Part shown: positions 51,472 through 61,182 of the stretch, one piece after another
Position numbering within the stretch: the stretch's first letter is position 1
Layout of the letters: each line of letters begins with the position of its first letter
DNA from: Rhodospirillaceae bacterium
GTDB taxonomy: Bacteria > Pseudomonadota > Alphaproteobacteria > Rhodospirillales > Casp-alpha2
Assembly (NCBI GenBank): GCA_018665815.1
Contig: JABJBP010000021.1
Span: forward strand, 62,001 to 126,000
DNA length: 64,000 nucleotides
Reading direction: 5' to 3'
The notes under the pieces: model-generated
Seen by the model: the letters and a program-made list of their open reading frames with translations, nothing else
Database searches by the model: none
What the model was told of the DNA's origin: nothing
Position numbers and translations under genes: made by a program

Positions 51472-51965
51472 TGGCTGAGCCCGCTATTGTTATCGGTTAC
51501 CGGCCGGGCGCCATCGGGCGCCTGTTAGACCTGCAGTCGGCCTATCACATCCCCAACCACGGATTTGACGCCCGCTATGAAGCCATCGTCGCACGGGGGT
51601 TGAGCGAGTTTCTCCTACGTTACGACGCCAGTTCAGATCTTTTGATGTTGGTCGACCGCAACGGCGAGATCGAAGGTGGCATGGTCATCGACGGCAACGA
51701 GCCGGGCTCCGACTTCGCCCGCTTGCGCTGGTTTATTCTTTCGGACAATTTGCGGGGGCAAGGCATGGGCCGCAAGATGATGACCGAAGCCATGGCATTC
51801 GTTGATACACAAGGCCATCCCGGTGTCTATTTGACGACGGTCGACGGCATGGATGCCGCCCGACATCTCTATGAGGAATTTGACTTCAAGTTGGTCAAAG
51901 AGACGCTCGATTCGACCTGGGGCGCACCGGTCACAGAACAACGCTTCGAGTGGGTCCGCAGCTAG
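51471..51965 (+). CDS. GNAT-family N-acetyltransferase
   Basis: 164 residues. The acetyl-CoA loop [18 protein letters not shown] lies after WFILSDN, and the C-terminal part [19 protein letters not shown] is typical of stand-alone GNATs often found behind MarR/TetR regulators. Substrate unknown. Translationally coupled to the TetR regulator; its last 4 nt overlap the end of convergent mtnA. Confidence 0.88.
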   Translation: MAEPAIVIGYRPGAIGRLLDLQSAYHIPNHGFDARYEAIVARGLSEFLLRYDASSDLLMLVDRNGEIEGGMVIDGNEPGSDFARLRWFILSDNLRGQGMGRKMMTEAMAFVDTQGHPGVYLTTVDGMDAARHLYEEFDFKLVKETLDSTWGAPVTEQRFEWVRS

Positions 51966-53068
51966 GCACGGCCTGGATAGAGTGCCGCGAGAGCCGGTTT
52001 TGAAGGCTCGGTAACACCGCGTTCCGTGATCAGTCCTGTCACCAATCTCGCTGGCGTCACATCGAATGCAAAATTCGCAGCCTTCGCGCCATCCGGCGTC
52101 AGTTGTACCGGTACGACGGTGCCATCGGGTGCCCGCCCCATGATCTCGGTGACCTCCGTGGAGCCGCGTTCCTCTATGGGGATATCGGCAACCCCATCAT
52201 CAACGGTCCAATCGATGGTGGGCCCGGGCAGGCCTACATAGAATGGCACGCCATTGTCATGCGCCGCCAACGCCTTCAGATATGTGCCGATCTTGTTGCA
52301 TACATCGCCCGCCGCTGTCGTCCGGTCTGTTCCAGTGATGCAAAGATCAACCATCCCATGCTGCATCAAATGGCCCCCGACATTGTCGACGATCACGGTA
52401 TGCGGCACGCCATGTTTGCCCAATTCCCAAGACGTCAAGCTGGCGCCTTGATTGCGCGGTCGGGTTTCATCAACCCAGACATGGACCGGGATACCCGCAT
52501 CGTGTGCCTTGTAGATGGGCGCCAATGCAGTGCCCCAATCCACCGTCGCCAACCAGCCGGCATTGCAATGGGTCAACACGTTGACACCGCCATCCGCCAG
52601 CGAAGGTTTTCCTTTTGCCTCCCAGGCGGCTTCGATCAACGGCTTACCGTTGTCACCAATGGATGAGCATATTTCGACATCTTCATCACAAATTTCCGCG
52701 GCGCGACGATAGGCGGCTTCTTTTCTTTCATTAGCGGAAAGCGGCGCCAACAACACTTTCATTTCATCAAGCGCCCAGCGAAGATTAACTGCAGTGGGAC
52801 GTGTCGCATAGAGTGCCTTATAGGCTGCCTCCAGGGCCCCATCGCTGGAATCGGCGTGAACGGACAGCGCCATGCCGTAGGCTGCCGTGGCGCCAATCAG
52901 CGGCGCGCCACGCACCCACATATCTCGGATTGCCATGCACGCATCGCCCAAGTTCTCCAGGCGGACGGTAATGAATTCGTGCGGCAGCTTCGTCTGATCA
53001 ATGATTTCCACGGCCCAATCATCATCAGCCAGCCAAATTGTGCGGAAGGGAGTGCCGTCGACATTCAT
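51962..53068 (-). CDS. mtnA: S-methyl-5-thioribose-1-phosphate isomerase
   Basis: 368 residues. Isomerises methylthioribose-1-phosphate to methylthioribulose-1-phosphate in methionine salvage. Motifs: [37 protein letters not shown] (active-site Cys), [19 protein letters not shown] and [20 protein letters not shown] (active-site Asp). The start overlaps the stop of the upstream acetyltransferase (ATGA). Part of a minus-strand unit that starts with a dienelactone-hydrolase-type gene and mtnP. Confidence 0.96.
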   Translation of the reverse strand: MNVDGTPFRTIWLADDDWAVEIIDQTKLPHEFITVRLENLGDACMAIRDMWVRGAPLIGATAAYGMALSVHADSSDGALEAAYKALYATRPTAVNLRWALDEMKVLLAPLSANERKEAAYRRAAEICDEDVEICSSIGDNGKPLIEAAWEAKGKPSLADGGVNVLTHCNAGWLATVDWGTALAPIYKAHDAGIPVHVWVDETRPRNQGASLTSWELGKHGVPHTVIVDNVGGHLMQHGMVDLCITGTDRTTAAGDVCNKIGTYLKALAAHDNGVPFYVGLPGPTIDWTVDDGVADIPIEERGSTEVTEIMGRAPDGTVVPVQLTPDGAKAANFAFDVTPARLVTGLITERGVTEPSKPALAALYPGRA

Positions 53069-53514
53069 GGTGTAAGCCTTTTCTCAAAATAGATCCGGTG
53101 AAATCCATCTTCATGGACTCGATGCGTCTCCAGGTAGCCGAGCTTCGGATAGAAGTCCAGATTCTCAGTCATATGGATGTTGGTATACAGGAATAACCGG
53201 TCAAATTCATATCGCTGAGCTTCGGCATCGGCAAAGGCGAATAATCTTCGACCGTTACCTTGGCCCTGGCGTTCGGGCGACACCGCGACATTTTCGATGA
53301 ACAACCGTCCATCCTTGGGAAATAGGACGATGAAACCGGCAAGGCCATCAATGGCATCGTCAACGAAAATCTCTTGGTTGATCACGTGGGTCGCGAAGTC
53401 CGCAATCATAGGCGCCGGCTGCTTGCCAATGCGCGCCACATATATGTCGTAAGCGGCATTCGCGATTGCCGCGATCTGCAGAACGTCTGCGGTGGTCGCG
53501 GGACGGATGGGCAA
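53065..53514 (-). CDS. GNAT-family N-acetyltransferase in the mtn operon
   Basis: About 149 residues. [20 protein letters not shown] at the N-terminus and the acetyl-CoA loop [19 protein letters not shown] with [16 protein letters not shown] before it. The C-terminal [21 protein letters not shown] is usual for the family. No ATG is available; TTG 53514, 12 nt past the DUF1330 stop, gives a natural N-terminus, while the TTG at 53553 would overlap DUF1330. Lies between mtnP and mtnA; its role in salvage, if any, is unknown. Confidence 0.82.
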   Translation of the reverse strand: MPIRPATTADVLQIAAIANAAYDIYVARIGKQPAPMIADFATHVINQEIFVDDAIDGLAGFIVLFPKDGRLFIENVAVSPERQGQGNGRRLFAFADAEAQRYEFDRLFLYTNIHMTENLDFYPKLGYLETHRVHEDGFHRIYFEKRLTP

Positions 53515-53528
53515 TGGCGCGCCGCCGT

Positions 53529-53822
53529 CTATTCCAATGCCTCGACAACGCAAATGTCGCGATCAACTCCACCGTCCAATTTTGCGTGGGCCGCCTGATA
53601 GGCATCTGAATTGTAGCATCCCACGGCGGCTTCCAGGCTCGGGAATTCGGTGACAACGACACGGCTTTGTTGGAACCCTTCAAGCGAGACGACCTCGCCG
53701 CCCCGGGCAAGAAACTTTCCACCGTAAGCGGCAATCGCCGGACCTGCCAACTCCGCGTAAGCTTTAAGTTTTTCCGTATCCTTGATCGTCATGCGGTTAG
53801 CAATCCAATAGGCCTTGGGCAT
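53529..53822 (-). CDS. DUF1330-type small protein
   Basis: 97 residues: KAYWIANRMTIKDTEKLKAYAEL, AAYGGKFLARGGEVVSLEG and RVVVTEFPSLEAAVGCYNSDAYQ match the DUF1330 dimeric alpha/beta-barrel family. Function unknown. Shine-Dalgarno AGGAGTAAAAAC precedes the ATG. In the mtnP-mtnA operon. Confidence 0.9.
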   Translation of the reverse strand: MPKAYWIANRMTIKDTEKLKAYAELAGPAIAAYGGKFLARGGEVVSLEGFQQSRVVVTEFPSLEAAVGCYNSDAYQAAHAKLDGGVDRDICVVEALE

Positions 53823-53845
53823 GTTTTTACTCCTTCATTATCTGA

Positions 53846-54736
53846 TCAGCCGCCAAGCACGCGCCCAGCGACAGCATCAAGTTTTTTGACCATATCCTGA
53901 TCGCGGGCGTCGGGCGCTGTAATAATCGCCGTCTCAAGCGCCGTATGGCAGCCCTCATGGCAACTTTTGGGCCGGCCAGTCAGCACCGGCGTAACTGATT
54001 TCACCAACGACCGGGCCTTGTCGGCATTTGATACCAATACTTGGATAATGGCGTCCACGGTGACGTGGTCATGGTCGGGATGCCAGCAATCGTAATCGGT
54101 AACCATGGCGACGGTCGCGTAACAGATTTCCGCTTCTCGGGCGAGTTTCGCTTCCGGCATGTTGGTCATGCCGATGACGTCACAACCCCAAGACCGATAG
54201 AGTTCTGATTCTGCAAGTGTTGAAAATTGCGGCCCTTCCATGGCCAGGTATGTGCCGGCGCGCTGATAAGGTATTTCCAAGTCTTTGCAGGCCGCCTCGA
54301 CGGCATCGCCAAGGCGGGAACAAACGGGATGACCGAGGCCGACGTGTGCCACCAAGCCGGTACCGAAAAAAGATTTCTCGCGGGCAAACGTGCGGTCAAT
54401 GAACTGATCACAGATGACGAACGTCCCCGGCGGCAACTCCTCCTTCAAAGACCCGCAAGCTGAAACCGAAAGAATTTCCGTCACGCCAGCGCGCTTCAGG
54501 GCATCAATATTTGCCCGGAAGTTGAGCTCAGACGGCGGAATTCTGTGGCCTCTGCCGTGGCGCGGCAAAAACACCAAGGCTTGCCCATCCAAAGAGCCAA
54601 ACAGCAATTCATCTGATGGCTCCCCGAAGGAACTCCCAACCCGTTCCCAACGGACATCTTCAAGGCCATCAATCTCGTAAACGCCGCTGCCGCCGATGAC
54701 GCCGATCACAGGTGGCGTTCCTGGGTTTACCGACAT
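53846..54736 (-). CDS. mtnP: S-methyl-5'-thioadenosine phosphorylase
   Basis: 296 residues. Splits methylthioadenosine into adenine and methylthioribose-1-phosphate, the substrate of MtnA. Seen: VIGVIGGSGVYEIDG (phosphate loop), FLPRHGRGHRIPPSELNFRANI, LSVSACGSLKEELPPG, YLAMEGPQFSTLAES and IGMTNMPEAKLAREAE (purine/ribose site). Starts 5 nt after the dienelactone-hydrolase stop, so it is the second gene of the unit. Confidence 0.96.
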   Translation of the reverse strand: MSVNPGTPPVIGVIGGSGVYEIDGLEDVRWERVGSSFGEPSDELLFGSLDGQALVFLPRHGRGHRIPPSELNFRANIDALKRAGVTEILSVSACGSLKEELPPGTFVICDQFIDRTFAREKSFFGTGLVAHVGLGHPVCSRLGDAVEAACKDLEIPYQRAGTYLAMEGPQFSTLAESELYRSWGCDVIGMTNMPEAKLAREAEICYATVAMVTDYDCWHPDHDHVTVDAIIQVLVSNADKARSLVKSVTPVLTGRPKSCHEGCHTALETAIITAPDARDQDMVKKLDAVAGRVLGG

Positions 54737-54741
54737 ACGGG

Positions 54742-55416
54742 TCAGCCCGCCAAATGTTCGTCGAATAAGCGGATCGTGCGCATACCCGCAACGTTGGCCG
54801 CGCGCGGATTGAAAGACCCACGATGATCACAATGGAACCCGTGATCGGCTTCATAAACATGTACGCTTACATCCGGATGCGCGCCCGCGATGACATCGAC
54901 ATCACTCATGGGGATGGAACCGTCCTCGCGGCCGAAATGGCAGATTGTCGGACATTTCGGCTCTTCGTCGTTGTAGCCGATAATCCCACCGCCATAATAA
55001 GACACCGCCGCCTGCACATCGAGCCGGCATGCCGCCATCCAAGTTACAAATCCGCCCCAGCAAAACCCGGTAATGCCAACCTTACCGGCGCCCGCGACAT
55101 GGGCGCGCGCAGCCTCAACATCGGCCATGACATTGTCCAATTCCGCATTTGCCTTGTCTTTCAGGTCTCGGCCCACCGCAATATCTTCCGGCGTATAGCC
55201 CGACGTGAAACCCTTGTCCCAACGATCATAGAGTGCCGGTGCTATGGCGGTATAACCAACGGCGGCAAAACGCTCTGTCACGTCTCGAATGTGATCATTC
55301 ACGCCAAAAATTTCCTGCACGACGATAACCGCGCCCCGCGTATCGCCTTCCGGGTCGCACCGATACGCGCCCAACTCGAAACCGTCCGATGCGGTCAATG
55401 AAATGTCTTGGCCCAT
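54742..55416 (-). CDS. Dienelactone hydrolase family protein
   Basis: 224 residues, alpha/beta hydrolase with a Cys nucleophile: VGITGFCWGGFVTWMAA near residue 110, Asp in FGREDGSIPMSDV and His in YEADHGFHCDHR. N-terminal DGFELGAYRCDPEGDTRGAV and VVQEIFGVNDHIRDVTERFA are typical. The ATG at 55416 has GGGAGGGTAAA, so the longer frame is not used. Family members open lactone or dienelactone rings in aromatic degradation; being first in the mtn operon suggests a different, unknown role. Confidence 0.92.
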   Translation of the reverse strand: MGQDISLTASDGFELGAYRCDPEGDTRGAVIVVQEIFGVNDHIRDVTERFAAVGYTAIAPALYDRWDKGFTSGYTPEDIAVGRDLKDKANAELDNVMADVEAARAHVAGAGKVGITGFCWGGFVTWMAACRLDVQAAVSYYGGGIIGYNDEEPKCPTICHFGREDGSIPMSDVDVIAGAHPDVSVHVYEADHGFHCDHRGSFNPRAANVAGMRTIRLFDEHLAG

Positions 55417-55578
55417 TTTACCCTCCCGTTCAATATTTCGGCACAAGCTAGCGACATAGCACGACAAAAAAAACCTTCTTTTATTTTGTTGAGAATATGG
55501 TCGATTTTGAATTAAAATTCACGACGGGAATTTTATTATATTATTTCGATTTATAATTGTAGCATTCAGTTGTTGTCC

Positions 55579-56613
55579 ATGCTTCACGTGCCGAAGAGTT
55601 TCATTGTATTGATGGCTTTTGCTGTCGCTGCCTGCGGTGCCGTATCAAAACTGCCTGAAATAGACCAAGCTGTTGCCGAAGAGGAAGCACAAAAGCAGCG
55701 TGAAATGGCCATCGAAGAGAACGAGTACAATACGAGCCGGGCCCATCGAATTGGCTTTAAAATTTTCATTGCAAATGCAGAGTTATGCCAGAAAACAAAA
55801 TTCTCGATGGGCGCGCGGCTGGCCTATTGGCGTGAACAGGATGACGAATTCATTGATGCGTTAAAAAATGTATACGGACTGAAAGCTCACGCGAAATTCA
55901 TACAAGTTCCGCAAGATTCGCCAGCTTGGAAAAGCGGTTTAAGGAAGGGTGATGAAGTCGTCGCCATCGATGGCGAAAATGTTCCAAGTGATGGCAAGAA
56001 AGTTTTTAGGTGGACTACTAAAAAACTGAGCGAGCTTACGAAAGCAGAGAAGTCATACACCATTACAATCAATCGAGATTCTGCAGAGAAAATAATCAAT
56101 GCGGCCCCTGAGAAGGTCTGTGATTTCCCGATCGTCGTAAATAAAAAAGATGAAGTGAACGCTTATGCAGATGGCGAACGAATTTTGCTATCAGTGGGCA
56201 TGATGCGATTTACACGCAACGACAATGAGTTAGCCCTTATTCTTGGCCATGAACTCGCACACAATACGATGCTGCATGTTCAAAAAGGTTCGGGGAACCG
56301 CATGGCCGGGGCTGTTGTCGGCGCACTCATTGGGGCGTTGCTTGGCGTTAACCTAACGCAAGCAGGTGCTGATCTGGGCGGCGCTGTAAACAGCCAAGAT
56401 TTTGAAGCAGAGGCCGATTATGTCGGTCTCTATTATGCGGCGCGCGCAGGTTTTGACGTATCAGATGTCGCAAAGCTTTGGCGGCGGATGGCCGCGAATC
56501 ATCCGGCGGCTATTCATCTAGCTGGAAGCACACATCCCTCAACAGCGAAGCGGTTTGTAGCGATCGAAAAAACTTGGGAAGAAATCAAATCAAAGAAAAA
56601 AACAAGCCATTGA
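55579..56613 (+). CDS. M48-family metalloprotease lipoprotein with PDZ domain
   Basis: 344 residues. Lipoprotein signal (FIVLMAFAVAAC, lipobox AVAAC). A PDZ-like region (PAWKSGLRKGDEVVAIDGENV) lies near residue 110 and the metalloprotease site ILGHELAHNTMLH near 228, with a third-ligand Glu in FEAEADYVGLYYAARAG. Probably a periplasmic envelope protease of the YfgC/LoiP kind. The start is ATG 55579. AT-rich compared with its neighbours. At 56596-56602 a 7-A run precedes the stop; one base more would extend the protein by a Pro/Glu/Lys-rich tail of about 23 residues ending at 56672. Confidence 0.85.
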   Translation: MLHVPKSFIVLMAFAVAACGAVSKLPEIDQAVAEEEAQKQREMAIEENEYNTSRAHRIGFKIFIANAELCQKTKFSMGARLAYWREQDDEFIDALKNVYGLKAHAKFIQVPQDSPAWKSGLRKGDEVVAIDGENVPSDGKKVFRWTTKKLSELTKAEKSYTITINRDSAEKIINAAPEKVCDFPIVVNKKDEVNAYADGERILLSVGMMRFTRNDNELALILGHELAHNTMLHVQKGSGNRMAGAVVGALIGALLGVNLTQAGADLGGAVNSQDFEAEADYVGLYYAARAGFDVSDVAKLWRRMAANHPAAIHLAGSTHPSTAKRFVAIEKTWEEIKSKKKTSH

Positions 56614-56707
56614 CACCCGAGAAGGCTGAAGAAAAGCCACAACAAAAACCTACAGAAGAAAATCCATCTTAAATCTTACGCTGATTGTTACTTCACCCAT
56701 CAACTGC

Positions 56708-57808
56708 TCAAACATTGAATCGAAACAGTAGGATATCGCCGTCCTGGACGACGTAATCCTTGCCTTCCTGGCGCATTTTACCGGCATCTTTGGTGGCTTG
56801 TTCGCCGCCAAGCTCGACAAACGTTTCATAGGTGATGGTTTCGGCCTTGATGAAACCTTTTTCGAAATCCGTGTGAATGGCGCCGGCGGCCTGCGGCGCT
56901 TTGGCGCCGCGTTTCACCGTCCAAGCCCGGGTTTCCTTGGGGCCCGAGGTAAAGAATGTGATCAATTCCAGAAGCTCATAGCCGGCGCGAACGACACCCG
57001 CCAATCCGGTTTCCTCTAAGCTGAGGGCTTCCAAAAATTCCGCCTTTTCGGTCTCGTCGGTGAGCTGCGCCACTTCTTCTTCGATCTTTGCCGAAATTAT
57101 CACTGTCTCGGCACCTTGTTCCGCCGCCATCGCCGCGACTTTTTTGGTCCATGCGTTACCGGTGGCCGCTTCTTCTTCGCTGACGTTACAGACATAGAGA
57201 ACTGGTTTTGCAGTCAACGTTTGCAACATCCGCATGCCCTTGCCGCCGCCTTCGGCCATGCCCATCAACCGCAACGGCTGGCCGTCGCGTAGATGCGTTA
57301 GCGCTTGCTCGATCAATTCCAGCGTCGCGGCCGCTTCCTTATCCTGGCCGCGGGCTTTCTTGGTCAGCGGATCGATACGCTTTTCCAGGCTTTCCATATC
57401 GGCGAGCATAAGCTCTGTCTCAACGGTTTCCGCATCTCGAACTGGATCTATGGCGCCGTCCACATGGGTCACATTGTCATCTTCGAAACAACGCAGCACG
57501 TGCACGACAGCATCGACCTCACGAATATTCGCCAAGAATTTATTGCCGAGGCCCTCACCCGTACTGGCACCGCGAACAAGGCCTGCGATATCGACGAATT
57601 CCAAAAATGTCGGCACAAGCTTTTCCGATGCGCTGAAATCCGAGATCGCCTGCATTCGTGCATCGGGCACACCGACACGCCCAGTGTTCGGCTCAATCGT
57701 ACAGAAAGGGAAGTTTGCGGCTTCCGCCTGTGCCGTCTGAGTAAGCGCATTAAACAACGTTGATTTTCCAACATTTGGAAGACCGACAATACCGCAATTG
57801 AAACCCAT
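56708..57808 (-). CDS. ychF: Redox-regulated ATPase YchF
   Basis: 366 residues, the usual length. Obg-related P-loop protein that prefers ATP and associates with ribosomes. Seen: GIVGLPNVGKSTLFNALT (P-loop), FVDIAGLVRGASTGEGLGNKFL (switch region), the nucleotide-specificity motif NVSE in VLYVCNVSEEEA, and the C-terminal TGS-like domain ending FRFNV. The start overlaps the pth stop by one nt; pth-ychF is a common alphaproteobacterial pair. Confidence 0.97.
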   Translation of the reverse strand: MGFNCGIVGLPNVGKSTLFNALTQTAQAEAANFPFCTIEPNTGRVGVPDARMQAISDFSASEKLVPTFLEFVDIAGLVRGASTGEGLGNKFLANIREVDAVVHVLRCFEDDNVTHVDGAIDPVRDAETVETELMLADMESLEKRIDPLTKKARGQDKEAAATLELIEQALTHLRDGQPLRLMGMAEGGGKGMRMLQTLTAKPVLYVCNVSEEEAATGNAWTKKVAAMAAEQGAETVIISAKIEEEVAQLTDETEKAEFLEALSLEETGLAGVVRAGYELLELITFFTSGPKETRAWTVKRGAKAPQAAGAIHTDFEKGFIKAETITYETFVELGGEQATKDAGKMRQEGKDYVVQDGDILLFRFNV

Positions 57809-58443
57809 TATTTATCTGCCTTCTTAGCCGCGCCGCTGACGTCGTCTGGCGACGACTGTGGGGCGTTTGGACGCGGCGGATTAATTGCCTCGGCAATTTT
57901 TGTCATGAAGTGGCCATCATCGCCGTCAACTAATTTCGGAAAGTGTTCACCAAATCCGTCAATCAACGGATCCAACCATACGTGATCTGCCTTGGCGAAA
58001 TCCTTCAATACGTGGCCGGCGACCTTACCTTTCTCGCCGGGATGCCCGACACCCAATCGAACCCTCCCATAATTCGGCCCAATATGCGAGTGGATGGAGC
58101 GAAGCCCATTGTGGCCGGCATGACCACCGCCGCGTTTGATGCGAACCTTGCCCCCTGCGAGGTCAATCTCATCGTGGATGATAAGCACGTCTTCCGGCGC
58201 GATTTTATAAAAGCTCATTGCCGCCAAAACACTGCGACCCGATTCATTCATGAACGTCATCGGCTTCAGGATTAGAACTTTCTCACCGCCCAAATTGCGT
58301 TCAGCCAGTTCGCCTTGGAATTTTGACCGAAAAGGCGAAAAGCCATGGCGGCGGACGACTTCGTCCACCGCCATGAAACCAATGTTATGGCGATTGTTGG
58401 CGTATTCGGCCCCCGGATTACCGAGTCCCGCGACCAGCAACAT
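57808..58443 (-). CDS. pth: Peptidyl-tRNA hydrolase
   Basis: 211 residues; recycles peptidyl-tRNA dropped from ribosomes. GLGNPGAEYANNRHNIGFMAVD holds the catalytic His near residue 20, with LKPMTFMNESGRSVLA and IIHDEIDLAGGKVRIKRGGGHAGHNGLRSI following. The last ~25 residues form a Pro/Ser/Lys-rich tail beyond the usual core. In the rplY-pth-ychF run. Confidence 0.96.
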   Translation of the reverse strand: MLLVAGLGNPGAEYANNRHNIGFMAVDEVVRRHGFSPFRSKFQGELAERNLGGEKVLILKPMTFMNESGRSVLAAMSFYKIAPEDVLIIHDEIDLAGGKVRIKRGGGHAGHNGLRSIHSHIGPNYGRVRLGVGHPGEKGKVAGHVLKDFAKADHVWLDPLIDGFGEHFPKLVDGDDGHFMTKIAEAINPPRPNAPQSSPDDVSGAAKKADK

Positions 58444-58470
58444 ACGCGGATGTCCTTACAACGGTGAGGA

Positions 58471-59163
58471 TTACTTCTCTGTTTCGGAGCCTTCAGAATC
58501 TTCGCCGGCAGCATCACCGCCTTCGCCGCCTTCAGCACCTTCTGCACCCTCGAGGCCTTCTTCGTCCTCATCGGTCTCGTCTTCAACTTCCTCGACGATC
58601 GTCGGCGCAGCAATGGTGGCAATGGTGAAATCCCGGTCGGTAATGGTCACCTGAACATCACCCGGAAGATCAATGGCACTGATGTTAATGCTATCGCCAA
58701 TTTCCAGGCCAGCCAGATCAGCGGTCAGAAACTCAGGGATGCTGTCCGGCGCACAACGCAATTCAATTGTATGGCGAACAACATTCAATACGCCGCCAAC
58801 GCGAATACCCGGGCACTCTTCTTCATTCTCGAACACCACCTCAACTTCGATGTTAAGGCGTGTCGATGCGCTAAACTGCATGAAGTCGACATGAATGGGA
58901 CGATCCGTCACTGGGTCGAGTTGCAAATCACGGGCGAGAACCCTGTGGCTACCACCATCCACGTTGACCTCGTACACACGCGCAAAAAAGCCCGGTGTAC
59001 TCAGCTGTTTCGTCAACTCCAGCGGATTGATGGAAATCATGATCGGTTCTTGCTTGTTACCATAGATAACACCCGGCACACGCCCTTCACGGCGTGTTGC
59101 ACGGGCTGCCCCCTTACCTGCCCGTTCGCGAGGCTCGGCGGCGAAATTCAACACCTCAGCCAT
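58471..59163 (-). CDS. rplY: 50S ribosomal protein L25 (Ctc form)
   Basis: 230 residues: an N-terminal 5S-rRNA-binding L25 domain (LNFAAEPRERAGKGAARATR, GVIYGNKQEPIMISI), the Ctc beta domain (NIEVEVVFENEEECPGIRVG) and an acidic, glycine-rich tail beyond residue ~185 (EDETDEDEEGLEGAEGAEGG). The tail is a common alphaproteobacterial feature. Shine-Dalgarno TGAGGAG. A hairpin stands in the leader, between prs and this gene. Confidence 0.95.
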   Translation of the reverse strand: MAEVLNFAAEPRERAGKGAARATRREGRVPGVIYGNKQEPIMISINPLELTKQLSTPGFFARVYEVNVDGGSHRVLARDLQLDPVTDRPIHVDFMQFSASTRLNIEVEVVFENEEECPGIRVGGVLNVVRHTIELRCAPDSIPEFLTADLAGLEIGDSINISAIDLPGDVQVTITDRDFTIATIAAPTIVEEVEDETDEDEEGLEGAEGAEGGEGGDAAGEDSEGSETEK

Positions 59164-59185
59164 TTAAATTCTCCTCAAAAATTAA

Positions 59186-59213
59186 GTGACCAGCCTCCAG
59201 GGGTGCTGGTCAC
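59186..59213 (-). terminator. Hairpin between prs and rplY, terminator or attenuator
   Basis: GTGACCAGC (59186-59194) and GCTGGTCAC (59205-59213) pair perfectly; on the minus strand the stem is followed by TTAATTTTT and then the rplY ribosome site. It may end or attenuate prs transcription before rplY. Confidence 0.65.
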
Positions 59214-59281
59214 ACCATGCTTTTTACAAAGCGGGCGCATTCATAGCCCTCAAAAGGGCTTAGGTCAATCAAACAAGGGGT

Positions 59282-60214
59282 TCAATCGAACAGGCTGGAC
59301 ACCGATGATTCATCACTAATCCGCCGGATCGCTTCGGCGATAAGCGGCGCAATCGTGAGCTGTTCGATATTGTGCGACACCCGAACGGCTTCCGTCGCCA
59401 TAATGCTGTCCGTGATAATCAAATGTTCCATCGGTGAAGATGTTACCCGCGCGACGGCACCGCCCGAGAGCACACCATGCGTAACGTAGGCGGAAACCGC
59501 TGATGCGCCGGCCTCTGACAAGGCAACGGCGGCGTTACAAAGGGTGCCGGCCGAGTCAACAATATCATCAATTAAAATGCAGCGCCGGCCTTCGACATCG
59601 CCAATAATATTCATGACTTCTGAGACACCGGCGCGTTCACGGCGCTTGTCGATAATCGCCAAATCTGCATTCAATCTTTTGGCAAGCCCGCGGGCGCGCA
59701 CCACACCGCCGACATCAGGGGAAACCATGACCAGTTCATCGCCGCCATGGCGTTCTTCAATATCTTTGCTCATGACCGGCGCGGCATAAAGATTGTCCGT
59801 TGGAATATCAAAGAAACCCTGTATCTGACCCGCATGGAGATCAAGTGTCAGCACCCGATCAGCGCCCGCTTCGGTAATCAAATTAGCGACCAATTTAGCC
59901 GAAATCGGCGTTCTGGGACCGGACTTTCGATCTTGGCGCGCATACCCATAATAAGGAACGACTGCAGTGACACGGCGAGCAGACCCACGGCGCAAGGCAT
60001 CCAAAGTCACCAGCAATTCCATCAAATTGTCATTGGCCGGATACGATGTCGATTGGATGACGAACACGTCCTCGCCACGCACGTTTTCCTCAATTTCAAC
60101 GAATATTTCCATATCCGAGAACCGTCGGACGCTGGCCTTGGTCAGCGGTAAATTGACGTAAGCGGATATAGCTTCCGCCAATGGCCTATTGCTGTTGCAC
60201 GCGATGATTTTCAT
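59282..60214 (-). CDS. prs: Ribose-phosphate pyrophosphokinase
   Basis: 310 residues, standard length. Makes PRPP from ribose-5-phosphate and ATP. Seen: [77 protein letters not shown]-type segment and the PRPP loop [21 protein letters not shown] 60214 is chosen; the longer frame runs 28 residues into non-conserved DNA. Followed by rplY-pth-ychF. Confidence 0.97.
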   Translation of the reverse strand: MKIIACNSNRPLAEAISAYVNLPLTKASVRRFSDMEIFVEIEENVRGEDVFVIQSTSYPANDNLMELLVTLDALRRGSARRVTAVVPYYGYARQDRKSGPRTPISAKLVANLITEAGADRVLTLDLHAGQIQGFFDIPTDNLYAAPVMSKDIEERHGGDELVMVSPDVGGVVRARGLAKRLNADLAIIDKRRERAGVSEVMNIIGDVEGRRCILIDDIVDSAGTLCNAAVALSEAGASAVSAYVTHGVLSGGAVARVTSSPMEHLIITDSIMATEAVRVSHNIEQLTIAPLIAEAIRRISDESSVSSLFD

Positions 60215-60387
60215 GAGCTTGAAATTGTCTCGTCCATATTGATTAAACCAATTGGCAAAGTCCGCGTCTCCGGACAAAAATGCCATCCCCATAGGCAATT
60301 CGAAAGCCTGCGAAATCTACCAACGCCGCCGTTGCCTGTAAACGTATTGAGTCATTCGGTTGGGGGTAAAATTCCATCCGTAATCTG

Positions 60388-61170
60388 TTAGCTGGGCGGT
60401 GGCGGCAGCGCGCGTCCAGGAACTCGCGGTAGCGGCGGAATTTTCGGAAAGTCAGGAACCGCGCCAACGGGCGTATATTTGGGCCGCGGCGCTTCAAATA
60501 GTTGCTGTATTCCATCGGCGGCCGCAGCGGTCACAACGTCGGCGACTCGCCCCCAATTACGATTGAGACTCCCTGCAGCAATGACATTCTCCTGCACGGC
60601 TTTGCCAACTTCCTCGCCGCCAATTGTTTTTACCGCCCAAGCGATTCGCGCGCGTTGTCGACCATTGACAGGCGGCCCCACGTCAACCACGCCAACAACC
60701 TCATAGCCCGCCTGTCGGGGATCATCTGTGACCGTCAGGTCCTTGCTCCGCAAAGCTTGGCGAAGCGCAGTAATCAACGCGCTGTTGCCATCACCCGGCG
60801 CGCCGCGTACGGGGCGAATCAGAAAACTAGGACGCCCCCAAACGACCGGCGTATCGCTGGGCGATGCCGCAACACCAGCGGCGGAATTTGGCGTCGCCGG
60901 ACGCGTTTCCGGCGGCGGCGCTTCGGTCGCACGTTTCCCCATGGACTCGAGTTTTTGCAGCTGATCCGTACTCGGCGTTAAATTATCGGGCGTAGGCTCC
61001 GCGGATATTTCTTCGGCGGTCAGCCCTCCAATTTCGGGAGGCGTTGTTTCGCTTGCCGTCTGTGGCCTTGGCGCCAAGATCATCGGCGGTCGCGAAGCAG
61101 CAACCGGCAAGCTCGGCTCGCTCACGGTTTCCGACATCGGCGTAACTGTGCCGGTCTTCTTGACCAACAC
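60388..61170 (-). CDS. Second half of a TAG-interrupted two-domain lipoprotein (protein Y), unknown
   Basis: Up to 260 residues if started at GTG 61170, or 249 from ATG 61137; neither has a convincing ribosome site. No signal peptide. A Pro/Ser/Thr-rich first 115 residues is followed by a domain FLIRPVRGAPGDGNSALITA...YEVVGVVDVG...ARIAWAVKTIGGEEVG...WGRVADVVTAAAADGI and a Pro-rich tail ending PGRALPPPPS. The domain closely matches the second domain of the adjacent lipoprotein (62001-63035). It is in the same frame as the preceding ORF with only TAG at 61183-61185 between, so it is probably the C-terminal half of one gene. I do not recognise the domain. Confidence 0.6.
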   Translation of the reverse strand: MLVKKTGTVTPMSETVSEPSLPVAASRPPMILAPRPQTASETTPPEIGGLTAEEISAEPTPDNLTPSTDQLQKLESMGKRATEAPPPETRPATPNSAAGVAASPSDTPVVWGRPSFLIRPVRGAPGDGNSALITALRQALRSKDLTVTDDPRQAGYEVVGVVDVGPPVNGRQRARIAWAVKTIGGEEVGKAVQENVIAAGSLNRNWGRVADVVTAAAADGIQQLFEAPRPKYTPVGAVPDFPKIPPLPRVPGRALPPPPS

Positions 61171-61182
61171 CTCAGTGGCAGA

